Below, one piece after another: positions 21,938 to 32,432 of a stretch of 64,000 bases of DNA. Positions within the stretch are counted from its first letter, which is position 1, and the number at the start of each line of letters is the position of its first letter. The position numbers and the translations under genes are program-made. This DNA comes from Panulirus ornatus. Taxonomy: Eukaryota; Arthropoda; Malacostraca; Decapoda; Palinuridae. The notes under the pieces were generated by a model that ran no database searches, had not been told where the DNA came from, and saw nothing but the letters and a program-made list of their open reading frames with translations. Location: positions 18,722,393-18,786,392 of the forward strand of contig NC_092228.1 in the NCBI RefSeq assembly GCF_036320965.1, read 5' to 3'.

Positions 21938-22552
21938 CAAAATGGTTTGGTCACATGGAGAGAATTAGTGAGGAAAGACTGACAAAGAGGATATATGTGT
22001 CAGAGGTAGAGGGAATGACGAGAAGTGGGAGACCAAACTGGAGGTGAAAGGATGGACTGAAAAAGATTTTGAGCGATCGGGGCCTATGCATACAGGAGGA
22101 TGAAAGGCGTGCAAGGAATAGAGTAAATTGGAACGATATGGTGTCAATGGATTGAACAAGGGCATGTGAAGTGTCTGGGGTAAACCATGGAAAGTTTTGT
22201 GGGGCCTGGATTTGGAAAGGGAGCTGTGGTTTCGGTGCATCACAAATGACAGCTAGAGACTGAGTGTGAACGAATGTGGCCTTTGTTGTCTTTTCCTAGC
22301 GCTACCTCGCGTGCGTGCACAGGGAGGAAGGTGCCATTTCATGTGTGGTGGGGTGGCGACGGGAAGGGATGAAAGCAGCAAGTATAATATGTACATGTGT
22401 ATGTATGTATATGTCTGTGTATGTATATGTATGTATACATTGAAATGTATAGGTATGTATATGTGCGTGTGTGGGCGTGTATGTATATACATGCGTATGT
22501 GGGTGGGTTGGGCCATTCTTTCGTCTGTTTCCTTGCGCTACCTTGCAACTGT
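21938..22552 (+). pseudogene. RTE-type retrotransposon, C-terminal fragment plus full-type 3' UTR
   Basis: Coding remnant 21938-22140 ([20 protein letters not shown], a TGA in place of the Trp of WRWKDG). The 3' UTR follows: CATGGAAAGTTTTGTGGGGCC, internal hairpin-like motif TAGCGCTACCTCGCGTGCGT at about 22297, TG tract, and the terminal hairpin cut off at GCGCTACCTTGCAACT. Confidence 0.8.
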
Positions 22553-22559
22553 TTGCATG

Positions 22560-23310
22560 TACAACATTTTCAAATTGGAAGAATCAGGATGAAGTGCTGT
22601 GATTTTGGTACCTGGAAAAGGATTTGGAAGTGGGTGTAACCATGAGGGTTGAAGTGAGTCATAAAGTTGAAGAGGAGCATCAATGAGCATGAGGAAGGAT
22701 AGATGATTGTCCATAAGGCCTAAGATGTATATGTCTTAAGGTACAATAGTTCCAATAGTAATGAATGGGTAAGAATACTGGGTCTTGAGTTATAAGAGGA
22801 CGAGAGTGTATTGATGGAAATGAAATGTCTTAAGGTGATATGTTGCATGAAGTGGGCTGCCTGTGTGAGGAATGAATAACATCAAAGAGAAGTGCAATAT
22901 AAGCACAGTCTGATTTAAGATGGGCGACCAAGGGGTGCTGAAATGCATCAGGCATATGAAGAAGATGGGGAAAGAAACTGTGATGGTCTCTGTGTTAAAG
23001 GTGGGGATTGAAAATATGAAAGAAAGACCGAGAAGGAGATGGACGGATGGGATGAAGAAGGATTTGAGGTTTCTAAGTCTGAATATTCAGGATGGCACAA
23101 GTTACATTGTGTCATTGTGGCATGTGGGGTTGAAGCACTGTCAGTGGGCTTAACCAGAGAATATGAAGCAATACGGTATATGATGAAATAGTCTATGAGG
23201 CCTGGCTTTGGATGGCATACTTTGCTTTCATATATCATAAGAAACAGTTAGAGATTGAACATATACAAATGAGGCCATATTCTGTTTGCTCCTGATGCTA
23301 AAATGGTGAG
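22560..23310 (+). pseudogene. old RTE-like fragment (second, more diverged subfamily)
   Basis: Frameshifted remnants follow RTE C-terminal order: VTMRVEVSHKVE-like, GTIVPIVMNG, MKCLKVICC, GVLKCIRHMKKMGKETVM and RPRRRWTDGMKKDL, ending LKHCQWA, the counterpart of the post-coding TGCTGTCAATGG block. Too diverged from the main family to be a recent copy. Confidence 0.6.
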
Positions 23311-23459
23311 AACTATCAGGAGAAATAAATCAGTATATGCCATTAATGAATAACCTCCACATCATATTGAAGTTCTTCACATCTATATGCTAGTGTTATC
23401 AAAAATTATAAATATGCATACTTTATTCATGAGTGCATAATAAAATAACTGCTAGAGTT

Positions 23460-23605
23460 GCCCTCTGCCAGTGGCCTGGTAAGGGTGAGACATTAAGTGG
23501 CACTGGAGTTCACCAATTACAGAGACTTTTCCCATGGCCACCCCTGTGAAGGAGTTCCCAAAGAGAATGGGCATCACAGATAGATAAAAAAAGACAGGAA
23601 TGAAA
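23460..23605 (+). mobile_element. 3'-end fragment of a second RTE family
   Basis: Shares with the element ending at about 44690 the string GGAATGGGCATCACAGATA-like terminus. With inverted copies at 40.6 and 45.8 kb it shares GGCACTGGAGTTCACCAATTA and CATGGCCACCCC. It is therefore the 3' UTR of that second family. Confidence 0.5.
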
Positions 23606-24458
23606 CATAATGTATCATTTTATATATGGACACAAGTACTGATGGTGCTTTACTCAAAGAACCACAATTCAATTTCCTGTGTCTGCAACTAAGTGAAAGC
23701 TACTATAATGACTGAGAAGTAGTGCTGAAGGCTTCATATCACTTGCATTTTCATGCTGATCAATATACTTTATACAACCAACATTGCATCTAACCCTACT
23801 TTAAGGCACTAAGGCAGGTATTCTTGAAGTTTAAGAATTACATATAAAGCAAAAAAATTTAAAGAAACCCATAAATCAGTATTCCTTATCTGCACAGGTA
23901 TCTATAATTGGAAAAACTTCATACTTTTCAATGAAATAAGGTTTGATCAATGTGGCACATCTACTCTGAGCAAAACTAACAAAAAGAGAGATGAAAAATA
24001 ACATTCCCAGACCCTTCTTTTCTGGCTGGCTTTACAACAGGGGTCTATCTACTTGTGCTCACCCCAAATATTCATTAAGAATTTTTCCCATTTAGAGACA
24101 ATATAAAAAATCTATCAAAAATTATCCAGATAGTATCAGATCATTTCTGATGAGTTAAATATTCTAAGAGTACATAACAAAAACACAGTTCATATTACAA
24201 ATATAGATGGTGAATTATAAACACTATCCAGTCTTCATAGTGGATGTAAAAAATTATCAATCAAAACCATTAAGTATAATACTTCCATGCGGCAAAGTAA
24301 ATATTATCCTTCTCGATTTTATCTAGAACCCACAGTAACTGCAGATGAATGTCTTGTTATGATTGTATCTCAAAGACATCATATACTACAGTCAAAAGAT
24401 ATTTACAAAATATATTCATATGTAATCTCTTGATTATGGGTCTTATCTAAGTAATCTT
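23606..24458. other. probable 3' UTR and downstream flank of the M6PR-like gene
   Basis: No other gene is visible. On the minus strand the first AATAAA after the stop codon is at 23427-23422, which would give a 3' UTR of about 1 kb. Whether it is used cannot be told from sequence. Confidence 0.35.
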
Positions 24459-24605
24459 CTATGGACTGAGAAGTGATGTGTCACGGTCGGTGTCCTGAAG
24501 GTCTTGGGCTAAACGCTCATCAATGGGAGAATAGCCACCATAACTGCTGGTAGCACTTCCCCCTCCACAATAACGATCACAACGAAACACAGCACCACAT
24601 CCATC
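24459..24605 (-). CDS. M6PR-like receptor, terminal coding exon (cytosolic tail)
   Basis: 147 bases, 48 codons and a TAG stop at 24461-24459, preceded by an acceptor TTATTTTCAG. Residues begin DGCGAVFRCDRYC and end DTDRDTSLLSP. It continues the preceding exon in phase 0 to give NMLA|DGC, matching the invariant NLVADGC of cation-dependent M6P receptors. The tail carries cysteines placed like the palmitoylated cysteines of vertebrate M6PR, a Gly/Ser/Tyr-rich spacer with a YSPI-type tyrosine motif, and a terminal acidic dileucine DTSLL. DTSLL fits the DxxLL consensus bound by GGA adaptors for Golgi-to-endosome sorting; vertebrate M6PR ends DDHLLPM. Length and position of the signal are conserved although the spacer is not. 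Confidence 0.85.
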   Translation of the reverse strand, partial: DGCGAVFRCDRYCGGGSATSSYGGYSPIDERLAQDLQDTDRDTSLLSP

Positions 24606-25089
24606 CTGAAAATAAATCAAATGGTTCCCCCACTTTAAATATGTGAAACTGTCTTAGATTTTTTTACAAGTAAAGCCTACCACAAAGCAATCTGTATGCA
24701 TTATGAAAATTACTTGAGAAACACAAGAGTTATGAGTAAACAAAGTTTTGAAAACATGAGGAATATATGTGTATGAAAGTGATTCTATCTTAAATGAGGT
24801 AATGAAGTCCATTCAACAAGAAAAAGGGAAAGCTAGTAACTGGCAGTAATGAAACACAAACATATATTTAAAGAAGCACCTTGTGTTCATGGGAGGTGTA
24901 AATGGTGACTGTGGTCTAACTTGATGAAACAGCACACATTAAGAGCTTACATTACTGTGAAAGTTCATGTTTCACTTTAACACACTGGAAATGAATTAAG
25001 GATGTGTGAGTGAAATGAAACTATAAGCACCTGATCCATACCACACATCAAGGAGTAGGGATAATGATAATAAGGAGACAGTCTAACAA

Positions 25090-27110
25090 TAGAAGAAAAT
25101 GCCCCATTCACTCACACCTTTTCATTTGCTGTCATTTGAAATGTACTAAAACCACAGCCCCTTACCCATAAATGCCCCACAGACCTTTCCATGGTATTCC
25201 CCCTGTTGCTTCATAAGCCTTAGTTCATTCCACTAACAGCATATCATCCCCTGTATACCAAATTGCTCCAATTCACTCCATCCTGTGCATGCCTCTCCCC
25301 CTCCTACATGTTCAGCCCTGGAGCACTCATTATCTTTTTCACTCCATTCTTCCAAGTCCAGTTTGGGCTCTCCTTCTTCTTTTCCCCTCCGATCTGACAC
25401 ACATATCCTCTCTCTCAGTCTCTCCCAAGATCCAAACTGTTTCAGCACACCCTCTTCAGCATTCTCAATCACATCCTTCTTATTACCACAACTCTCTCTT
25501 ATCCTTTTATCATTTACTCACTCAAACCACCTCACACCATATATTATCCTCAAACATTTCATTTGCAACAAATCCACCCTTCTTCAAACATTCTCGTCAA
25601 CAGACTAGACAAAAAAGTTTAATATACCTTTAAACAATCCTGTTTTCATCCTCCACACGTTCCAAGATGCTCCCAGAACCTTCATCCCTCACCCACACTA
25701 TGACTCATTTACGTTTCCATGGTTCCATTCGCTGCCATGTCTACTACTAGGCATATCAAACATTTCACTTACTCCAAATTTTCTCCATTCAAACTCACCC
25801 CAACTAACCTATTCCTCTGCATTGCCAAACCTAATTACCTTGCTCTTGTTAACATTCACCCTCAATTTCTTACTTTTGCACAATCTCCTACACTCAAACA
25901 CCATCGTCTACAGTTTTCCACTCCAATCTCCCACCAGTGCTGTGAAAAAAGAAAGAAAGAAAAAAAAAGAATCACTTCCCAAGACCCGCACCTCCCATTA
26001 ACCATATACAGGTGCTCCCCAACTTAAGATTTTTCAACATCACAATGGTGCGATATTCAACACTTTATTATAAAATAGGCTTTGTGTTAGATGACTCTGT
26101 CCAACTGTAGGCTAATGTAAGTGTTCTGAGAATGTTTAAGGTAGGCTAGGCTAAGCTATGATGTTCAGTAGGTTAGATGTACAGTATTAAATGTACAGAT
26201 TAAATGTATTTTCAACATGATATTCAATTTATGATGGGTTCATCATAACATAATGCTATTGCAAGTTGAGGAACATCTGTACTCACCCCCTCTCTCCATG
26301 ACCTTTGCAATTACCTTCTTCACCAACCAATCCATTACAAAATCAAACAGCCATGGTGACATCAAAAAACCATGCTGCAGACCCACCTTCCCCTGGAACC
26401 AGAGACCCTCTTCTCTACCTACTCACAGATACTTGATAAAAACACATTCTTTCATCTGTGATAAAAACATCTCTGCTTCTAGTTGCTTTTTCCCACACCA
26501 TACATTCTTAAGACCTTCCACAAGGCATTTCTATCAACCCTATCAAGTGCTTTCTCCAGATCCATAAGCGCCACATACAAATTCTTTTTGTTTCTCTAAG
26601 CATTTCTCACACAGCACTCTAAAATCAATCACCTGATCCACACACCCTCTATCACTCCTGGAACCACATTTTACCTCCCAACTTTGATGCCCTGTATATG
26701 CCTTTACCCTCTAAATCACCACTCTCCCACATGATGTATCAGGTATATTAAACAAACTTACACCTCTCCATTTTGAACACTCACAATTGTTCCCCTTGCC
26801 TTTATGCAATGTCACTATACATGTATTCTATCAATCCTAAGGCACCTCACCATGATCCATGCATACACTGGAAATACAAACTGACCAACTAACAATACAG
26901 CCATCATCTTTCTCATGAAATTCAACTGCAATATCATCTACTCCAGCTGCCTTGCCACATTTCATCTTACATATGGCCAACATTTCCCCCTCTTCTCCCT
27001 ACACCAAACCACTTTGCTTCCTCCTAAACCCAGGTACCCTACTTCTTCTATCCTATCATCAAAAACAACAAAAAAATCCTTAAAAATACTATCCAAATCT
27101 CCTCCTCACC
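25090..27110 (-). pseudogene. RTE-type retrotransposon, heavily decayed copy
   Basis: In element order from the right: LDDIAVEFHEK-like (26.9 kb), IPDTSCGRVVI, VDQVIDF, LMDLEKALDRVDRNALWKVL complement (26.55 kb), GLQHGFLMSPWLF (26.35 kb), FGNAEE-type RT palm (25.8 kb), then VIENAEEGVLKQFG and the 3' end (25.1-25.5 kb). Many stops and frameshifts. A MITE is inserted at 26009-26279. Confidence 0.75.
26009..26279. mobile_element. pogo/Tigger-type MITE with TA target duplication
   Basis: 271 bases beginning CAGGTGCTCCCCAACTTAAG and ending (reverse complement) CAGATGTTCCTCAACTTGCA, giving TIRs of about 20 bases. It is flanked on both sides by TA (26007-26008 and 26280-26281), the signature of Tc1/mariner-pogo transposition. 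The interior has GGTAGGCTAGGCTAAGCTAT and AATTTATGATGGGTTCATC, with no coding capacity. It sits inside a decayed RTE copy and so is younger than that copy's insertion. Confidence 0.8.
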
Positions 27111-27111
27111 T

Positions 27112-27153
27112 CATCAGTATGAGAAATGTGTGGATAGAAAGGATGGTAGAGGA

Positions 27154-27229
<76 letters not shown>

Positions 27230-27545
27230 AAAATGGGTATGTTTGAAGGTATAGTAGTTCCAATATAGCATGGGCTATACATAGCATGGGATATAAATAA
27301 GAACAGACTAAGAGTTGTGGATGTGTTGGAAATGAAACATTTGACAACATGTAGTGTATGGAGGTTTGGCTGAATATGTAATAAAAAGGTAAGGGAGAGA
27401 TGTAGCACTAAGACTGTGGCTGATAGCGCTAAAGAGGATGTGGTTAAATGGTTTGGATACATGGAAAGATGAGTGAGGAGTGGTTGACAAAGAAGTGGGA
27501 GGGACAAGGAGAAAGAGGAGACCAAACTGGAGATGGAAGGAGTTA
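27112..27545 (+). pseudogene. RTE-type fragment containing a (GT)n tract
   Basis: Plus-strand remnants MRNVWIER, then after the microsatellite [31 protein letters not shown] and RRPNWRWKE order as in RTE C-termini. The (GT)n replaces the region normally encoding RTLSRKAK. Confidence 0.7.
27158..27228. repeat. (GT)n microsatellite
   Basis: About 35 GT units interrupting the RTE fragment. Confidence 0.95.
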
Positions 27546-29344
27546 TGTCATCCAGCCTAGCGTGAGGGTAAAACAGCCTCCTTCTTTCTGTACCTACCAC
27601 AAAACTCCATATCTAACCATCTTATTAAAGAGTCCCTGACAAGGGTGAAACTAGGGTCTTTTCCTATTTCATCGCTTAACACTCTTCTCCTGACTCAGGT
27701 TCATCCTGTTTCTAATCACTTGAAAATCATTACTTCTAACTTGTGCCATATCCACTGTAACCATTCTAGCTTCCTGAGTATCCATTTTCTTTTTAATGTC
27801 CTAATTCTTTTATGAATTTTAATACTATAGCTGTTACCTACCTGAAGATGCCCTCATACATGCTAAGTCTATTGGGTACAATTTTGCTGCCTATGCTATT
27901 TTCACTGAACCCTTTAGATTGTCTATTATACAGATAAAAAAAACAAATTTAACTGTATCTCCAATCAGTGGGTCTCAAGTATGAAGTGGACACCATTAGG
28001 GTTGAGTGTAAGCCATCCTGTGAAATTTTTTTGACCACATTGGCTTGGAGAAAAGACCAGACACATTCATTATCAAGGAGGGTCAAAACAGAAATGTAAT
28101 CACTTCTCAACATGTATAACACTCCTTAAACCTGCCTTAGACCAAAGCAGATTAAACTTTTCTTCTTGTTACTCTTCTCCCTTTTAAAGTTACAAGAGAC
28201 AACCTGAGGGTTAACCATGAACTAAGTAAGAATAGGAGACAACACCATCATGTTGCTCCTCTGGTCTAGCAAGGCAACAATCACTATTGTGTTAAAAATT
28301 TGCCATAGGACAACTATCTGTGTGCAACACTTGGACACACAAGGTGTACTGTCTGTCACCTCAGTTCTGTTGAACAAACATCCCAGTCTCACAAATACAT
28401 GAGATGGTGACACACAATCAACAACACGAACCAGGGTACTTGCTATGTAAATACGTTAGAGTGAGGTCCACTGAAATGCAAAGTAAACATGCTCTGCTGT
28501 GCCAACTGACCCTAAGCCAGGAAAATTCTAACCAGGAAAAATACAATGCAATAATGATTAAAATCAAATGTGTTTTCATGGAAAAATATCTGTAACTGAG
28601 TGACTTAGCCTGACATAATCTTCTGTATCTGCTATAATCAGAAACTCTTGGAGGGAAAAAAAAACAGTAAGGTATTACCATTTTTGCAATATCTCTGCAT
28701 TTAAAAGGGTTACTAGTAATTTGGTAAACATCTGTGGTAATTGCTAAGCCTGAAAGGCAGTCATTTGAATTTTCAAGTTTCCTTGCCATTTAAAAAGCCA
28801 AGAGCTTCCCTGTCCATGAATAAACTGGTTTATATGTCACACATTTCTCTCCAATATATCATAGATGCTTCTACTGTGTCATTCAAACTTATGCTGTTAG
28901 ATTTGCTTGTTGAAAATATGAAAATCTACAACCATTTCAGACAAAAAGAAAAGTAGAGGTTAAGCTGACCCTCATAAAGTTATCAGTATTTGCCATAATG
29001 TGGCTGCTGACAGTGGTATGTCTCCAGAAACTACTATGCTCTCTTAAAAGATAATTATACTCATCCAAAATATCTGAAGGTTAAGAACAAGCATAGACAT
29101 CAAGCAATGGTCAAAGGTCCTGACACTGAAAGAAAGCAAGATGGTGAAGGGTCATTTGCTAACACCTTAATTACACTCTGAAACAAACACAAGACTGGAA
29201 AAGTTGCTGTACAGTCAATGAGTCCTATGAATTAGCATCCACCTGCCTCAGAAAGTTTAGGAAAGCTGAGGGAGGATAATCTTCAAGGATACACCTCATC
29301 TCTGTCGATTAGTGAAAAACTTGCAATAAACAAGACTTTCTTGA

Positions 29345-29438
29345 AGTAGTTCAGGCAGCATAAGAATTTTCTGAATCTGCCCAAGATTTGTAGTAGTTCA
29401 GGGAGTACAAGAATTTTCTTAAGCTGCCCAAGATTAAT
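29345..29438. repeat. tandem duplication, 47-bp unit x 2
   Basis: AGTAGTTCAGGCAGCATAAG and AGTAGTTCAGGGAGTACAAG start two consecutive units, each followed by AATTTTCT and ending CTGCCCAAGATT. It lies in the intron about 100 bases from the next exon. Confidence 0.75.
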
Positions 29439-29534
29439 CAAGAACAAATGCTATCAAAAACAATGTTCTTTTGAAGAGTCTTCAATATATGCATTGAAAA
29501 TACAATCATATATCAAAATAACAGTAAAACTTAC

Positions 29535-29661
29535 TGCAAGCATGTTGCCAATCTTGAACCAAAAGACCCGATTTGGTATCTGCTCCACGCCTTTGGCTCC
29601 TCTTACAAGACGCAGATAAAAGAAGCCAAAAGTGAAATATGCTCCAAATGCTACCAGAATT
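29535..29661 (-). CDS. M6PR-like receptor, exon with transmembrane end and membrane-proximal tail
   Basis: 127 bases with acceptor TTTTGTTTCAG and donor GCA|GTAAGT. The first base completes a Leu codon from the previous exon, then ILVAFGAYFTFGFFYLRL finishes the transmembrane helix. RGAKGVEQIPNRVFWFKIGN follows, closely matching the vertebrate M6PR membrane-proximal tail (GAKGMEQFPHLAFWQDLGN). It retains the di-aromatic Phe-Trp that in the vertebrate receptor keeps the protein out of lysosomes. This is the most diagnostic exon for assigning the family. Confidence 0.9.
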
Positions 29662-29795
29662 CTGAAACAAAAGGGTAACTACTTATCAGATGTAAAGATA
29701 ATGACTAAAGAATACCTTTGCTTTTGAATCAATCATTACAATATATCAGGGTATTACATAAACATTTTTGAACTGCATCCATGCAAATTACTTAC

Positions 29796-29923
29796 AAAAT
29801 GAAGAAAATGGCACCAGCACCAAGACCCTCTTTAGATACTGCACAAACACAACTATGGCGCACAATGAACATTAAGGCACAGGAGAGGGTTTGTTGGTAA
29901 TCATTTAAGGTGTGAATTTCAAC
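29796..29923 (-). CDS. M6PR-like receptor, exon with end of lectin domain and start of transmembrane helix
   Basis: 128 bases, acceptor TATTTCAG, donor TT|GTAAG, separated from the next exon by a 134-base intron. It begins VEIHTLNDYQQTLSC and ends KEGLGAGAIFFI. Cysteines at codons 15 and 27 are 12 apart, matching human C167 and C179; a third cysteine at codon 25 is extra. The position two after the first cysteine, Tyr in vertebrate M6PR (bovine Y143), is Leu here. The position of the ligand-binding Glu (bovine E133) falls on Asn or Asp of TLNDY. Hydrophobic AGAIFFI starts the membrane helix. Confidence 0.85.
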
Positions 29924-30179
29924 CTGAAATAAAATACAATTCATTGGGCTGGTTATGTGGGAAATCCCAAGTGCCAATTAGTGTGAAACAGCATCAGAAA
30001 AAGAATCGAGGTTTATGTAATTACCTATCTGTATTAGAAGGAAAGGGAGTTTTAACCTCCTGTGCCCCATTTCTTGAATATTCTCTTTTATCATACAAGT
30101 TCTTGAATATAAGTATGCTTTCTAAATTAGCCATGTCCTCAAGTCATTCTATTACATTCATCCAACAAATTTATACCAT

Positions 30180-30740
30180 AAAAGTACTTGTTTGCATCTT
30201 TTTTAACAAGTTTCCTACTCAATTTCACTTTATGTTCTCTGATTGCTCTATCCCAAAAACTCTCAAAGAACCCTACGCAGTCCATACTATCACCTTATTT
30301 TCAAAACTTAACAGTTGTGATCAAATTATCCCTCACTCTCCTCTCTTCCATGATGGGCAAATTTAAAGCCTTTAGCCTTCTCTGTTACTTAGCTCTCTTA
30401 ATCCTGGTACTATCTTTGTTACCCTCCTCTGGACCTCCTCCACTAATTTTTTGTGCTTCTTATTTTATGTAGCATATGAACAGTTTGCTATGCTATTCTT
30501 TTACCATATGCCTGAAAACTAATCTGATATTTGCAGTCACACAATTTGTCTCCTTGACTATTCTTCTAATGCAAGACTCTGGTGACAGTTTAGGGATGAT
30601 GTCAACTCCAAAGTCCTTCTCATAAATTGAATCCTGTATCTTATTTCCTGCTAGTGAGGAATCTATCAATTCTTGTACCAGGTTAGAATCCTGGTTGTGG
30701 CAGTCAGGCCACAGTCCACCCAGCTGTTCATCCATCTCTA
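30180..30740 (-). pseudogene. CR1/Jockey-like non-LTR retrotransposon relic
   Basis: The minus strand reads IYEKDFGVDIIPKLSPESC, IVKETNCVTANIRLVFRHM, then after stops RLKALNLPIMEERRVRDNLI. This is the standard post-polymerase block of CR1/Jockey-type proteins (EKDLGV...ANrmLg.i.R.f..k, then RLk.LnLptLe.RR.RgdLi). Several stop codons and frameshifts. Confidence 0.75.
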
Positions 30741-30769
30741 AGGGTTGGTCAATAAAATGGTGCCTGGCT

Positions 30770-31935
30770 CAGGCTAGGGTATATACAACACTAGTGGCTA
30801 ACTCAAGTGAGAAACTGCAGAAGATAGTGACTGAGTTTGGAAAAGTGTTTGAAAGGAGAAAGTTGAGAATAAACATGAATAAGAAGTGTTGAGGGACAAG
30901 GTAGTAGGAATGTGAGTTTGAATGGAGAAAAATTGGAGAAAGTGTTTTCAACATCTGGGAGTGGACTTAGAAGTGAATGGAACCATGGAAGTGGAAGTGT
31001 CATACGATGGGGGTGGGGGTAAAGGTTCATCGAGCAATGAAGAATGTGTGGAAAGAGAGAACGTTATCTCAGAGCGCAAAAACGGGTATGTTTGAAGGAA
31101 TAGTAGTTCCAACAATATTATAAGGTTGCAAGGCATGAACTATAGATAGGGGTGTATGGAGGAGGTTGGATGTGCCGGAAAAGAAACATACGAGGACAAT
31201 TTGTGGGATGAGGTAGTTAGATCGAGTAAGTAATGAAAGGATAAAAGATATGTGTGGAAATAAAAAAGTGTGGTTCAGAGAGCGGAAGAGGGTGTGTTGA
31301 AATGTTTTGGACTAATGGAGAAAATGAGTGAGGAAAGAATGACAAAGAGGATATATGTGTCAGAGGTGGAGGGAACAAGGAGAAGCAGGGAACCAAACTG
31401 GAGGTGGAATGAAGGAGTGAAAAAGATTTTGAGCGACTAAGGCCTGAACATGCAGGAGAGTAAGAGGCATGCAAGGAAGAGAGTGAACTGGAACAATGTG
31501 GTATACAGGGGTTGACATATTGTCAATGGACTGAACCAAAGAATGTGAAATGTCTAGCATAAAACATGGAAAGGTAAGTGGGGCCTGGATGTGGATAGGG
31601 ACCTGTGGTTTTGGTGCATTACACATGACAGCTAGACACTGAATGTGAACAAATCTGTCCTTTTTGTCTCAAAATCTTTTGTCCTGGCACTACCTTGCTG
31701 ATGCAGGGGATGGTGATGCTGTTTCCTGTGGGGTGGGGTGGAACTGGAAAAGGATGAAGGCAAGCAAGTATGAATATGTACATCTGTATATATGTACATG
31801 TTTATGTGTATGTATATATACGTATATGTGATATGCTGATATGTATATGTATGTATGTGAGTGGACGGCTCTTTCTTTGCCTGTTTCCTGGCGCTACCTC
31901 GCTGATGCAGGAATCCGCAATCAAGTAAAATTATA
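30770..31935 (+). pseudogene. RTE-type retrotransposon, degenerate 3' half plus variant 3' UTR
   Basis: Starts at the equivalent of [21 protein letters not shown] (here TTLVANSSEKLQKIVTEFGKV). It runs through many lesions to SEVEGTRRSREPNWRWNEGV and the stop block. The 3' UTR is the variant type with GGCAAGCAAGTATGAATATG at about 31759 and a terminal hairpin GGCGCTACCTCGCTGATGCAGG at about 31892-31911. Confidence 0.8.
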
Positions 31936-31943
31936 AAAAATAA

Positions 31944-32432
31944 ATAACTGATATTTTCGATATCTGGTAGTGGATTTGGCAGAGGATGGAACCATGGAAG
32001 CAGAAGTGAGTCAGGGTGGGGGAGGGGGCAAAAGTTCTGGGAGTGTTGAAAAATGTGTGAAAGGCGAGAAAATAACTGATATTTTCGATATCTGGGAGTG
32101 GATTTGGCAGTGGATGGAACCATGGAAGTAGAAGTGAGTCAGGGTGGGGGAGGGGGCAAAAGTTCTGGGAGCGCTGAAAAATGTGTGGAAGGCGAGAACA
32201 TTATCTCGGAAAGCAAAAATGGGTGTCTGAAGGAATAGTGGTTCCAACAATGTTGTATGGTTGCGAGGCGTGGGCTATAGATAGGGTTGTGCGGATGAGT
32301 GTGGATGTGTTGGAAAAGATATGTTTGAGGACAATATGTGATGTGAGGTGGTTTGATCGAGTAAGTAATGAAAGGCTAAGAGAGATGTGTGGTAATAAAA
32401 AAAGTGTGGTTGAGAGAGCAGAAGAGGGTGGC
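31944..32432 (+). pseudogene. RTE-type RT fragment with an internal tandem duplication
   Basis: Two tandem units of 128 bases (31944-32071, 32072-32199) each contain ATATTTTCGATATCTGG and GGAACCATGGAAG (encoding RYLGVDLA..GTMEAEV). The second continues as [49 protein letters not shown] and VERAEEGG. It stops abruptly at 32432, where the strand of the repeat flips. Confidence 0.8.

Larger units (their letters stand above)
24606..29534 (-). other. intron of the M6PR-like gene
   Basis: A 4.9 kb intron between the membrane-proximal exon and the terminal exon. It hosts old RTE fragments in both orientations, a TA-flanked pogo-type MITE, a (GT)n tract and a 47-bp tandem duplication. Bases 27546-29344 hold no gene I recognise. 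Confidence 0.8.

Noticed and set aside
27106..27600. His-Thr repeat protein across 27.1-27.6 kb
   Set aside because: Translation of the (GT)n microsatellite complement within a decayed RTE fragment.
28418..28789. 123-codon minus-strand open frame inside the M6PR-like intron
   Set aside because: No recognised domain, no splice logic with the gene, and AT-rich unique surroundings; plausible by chance.
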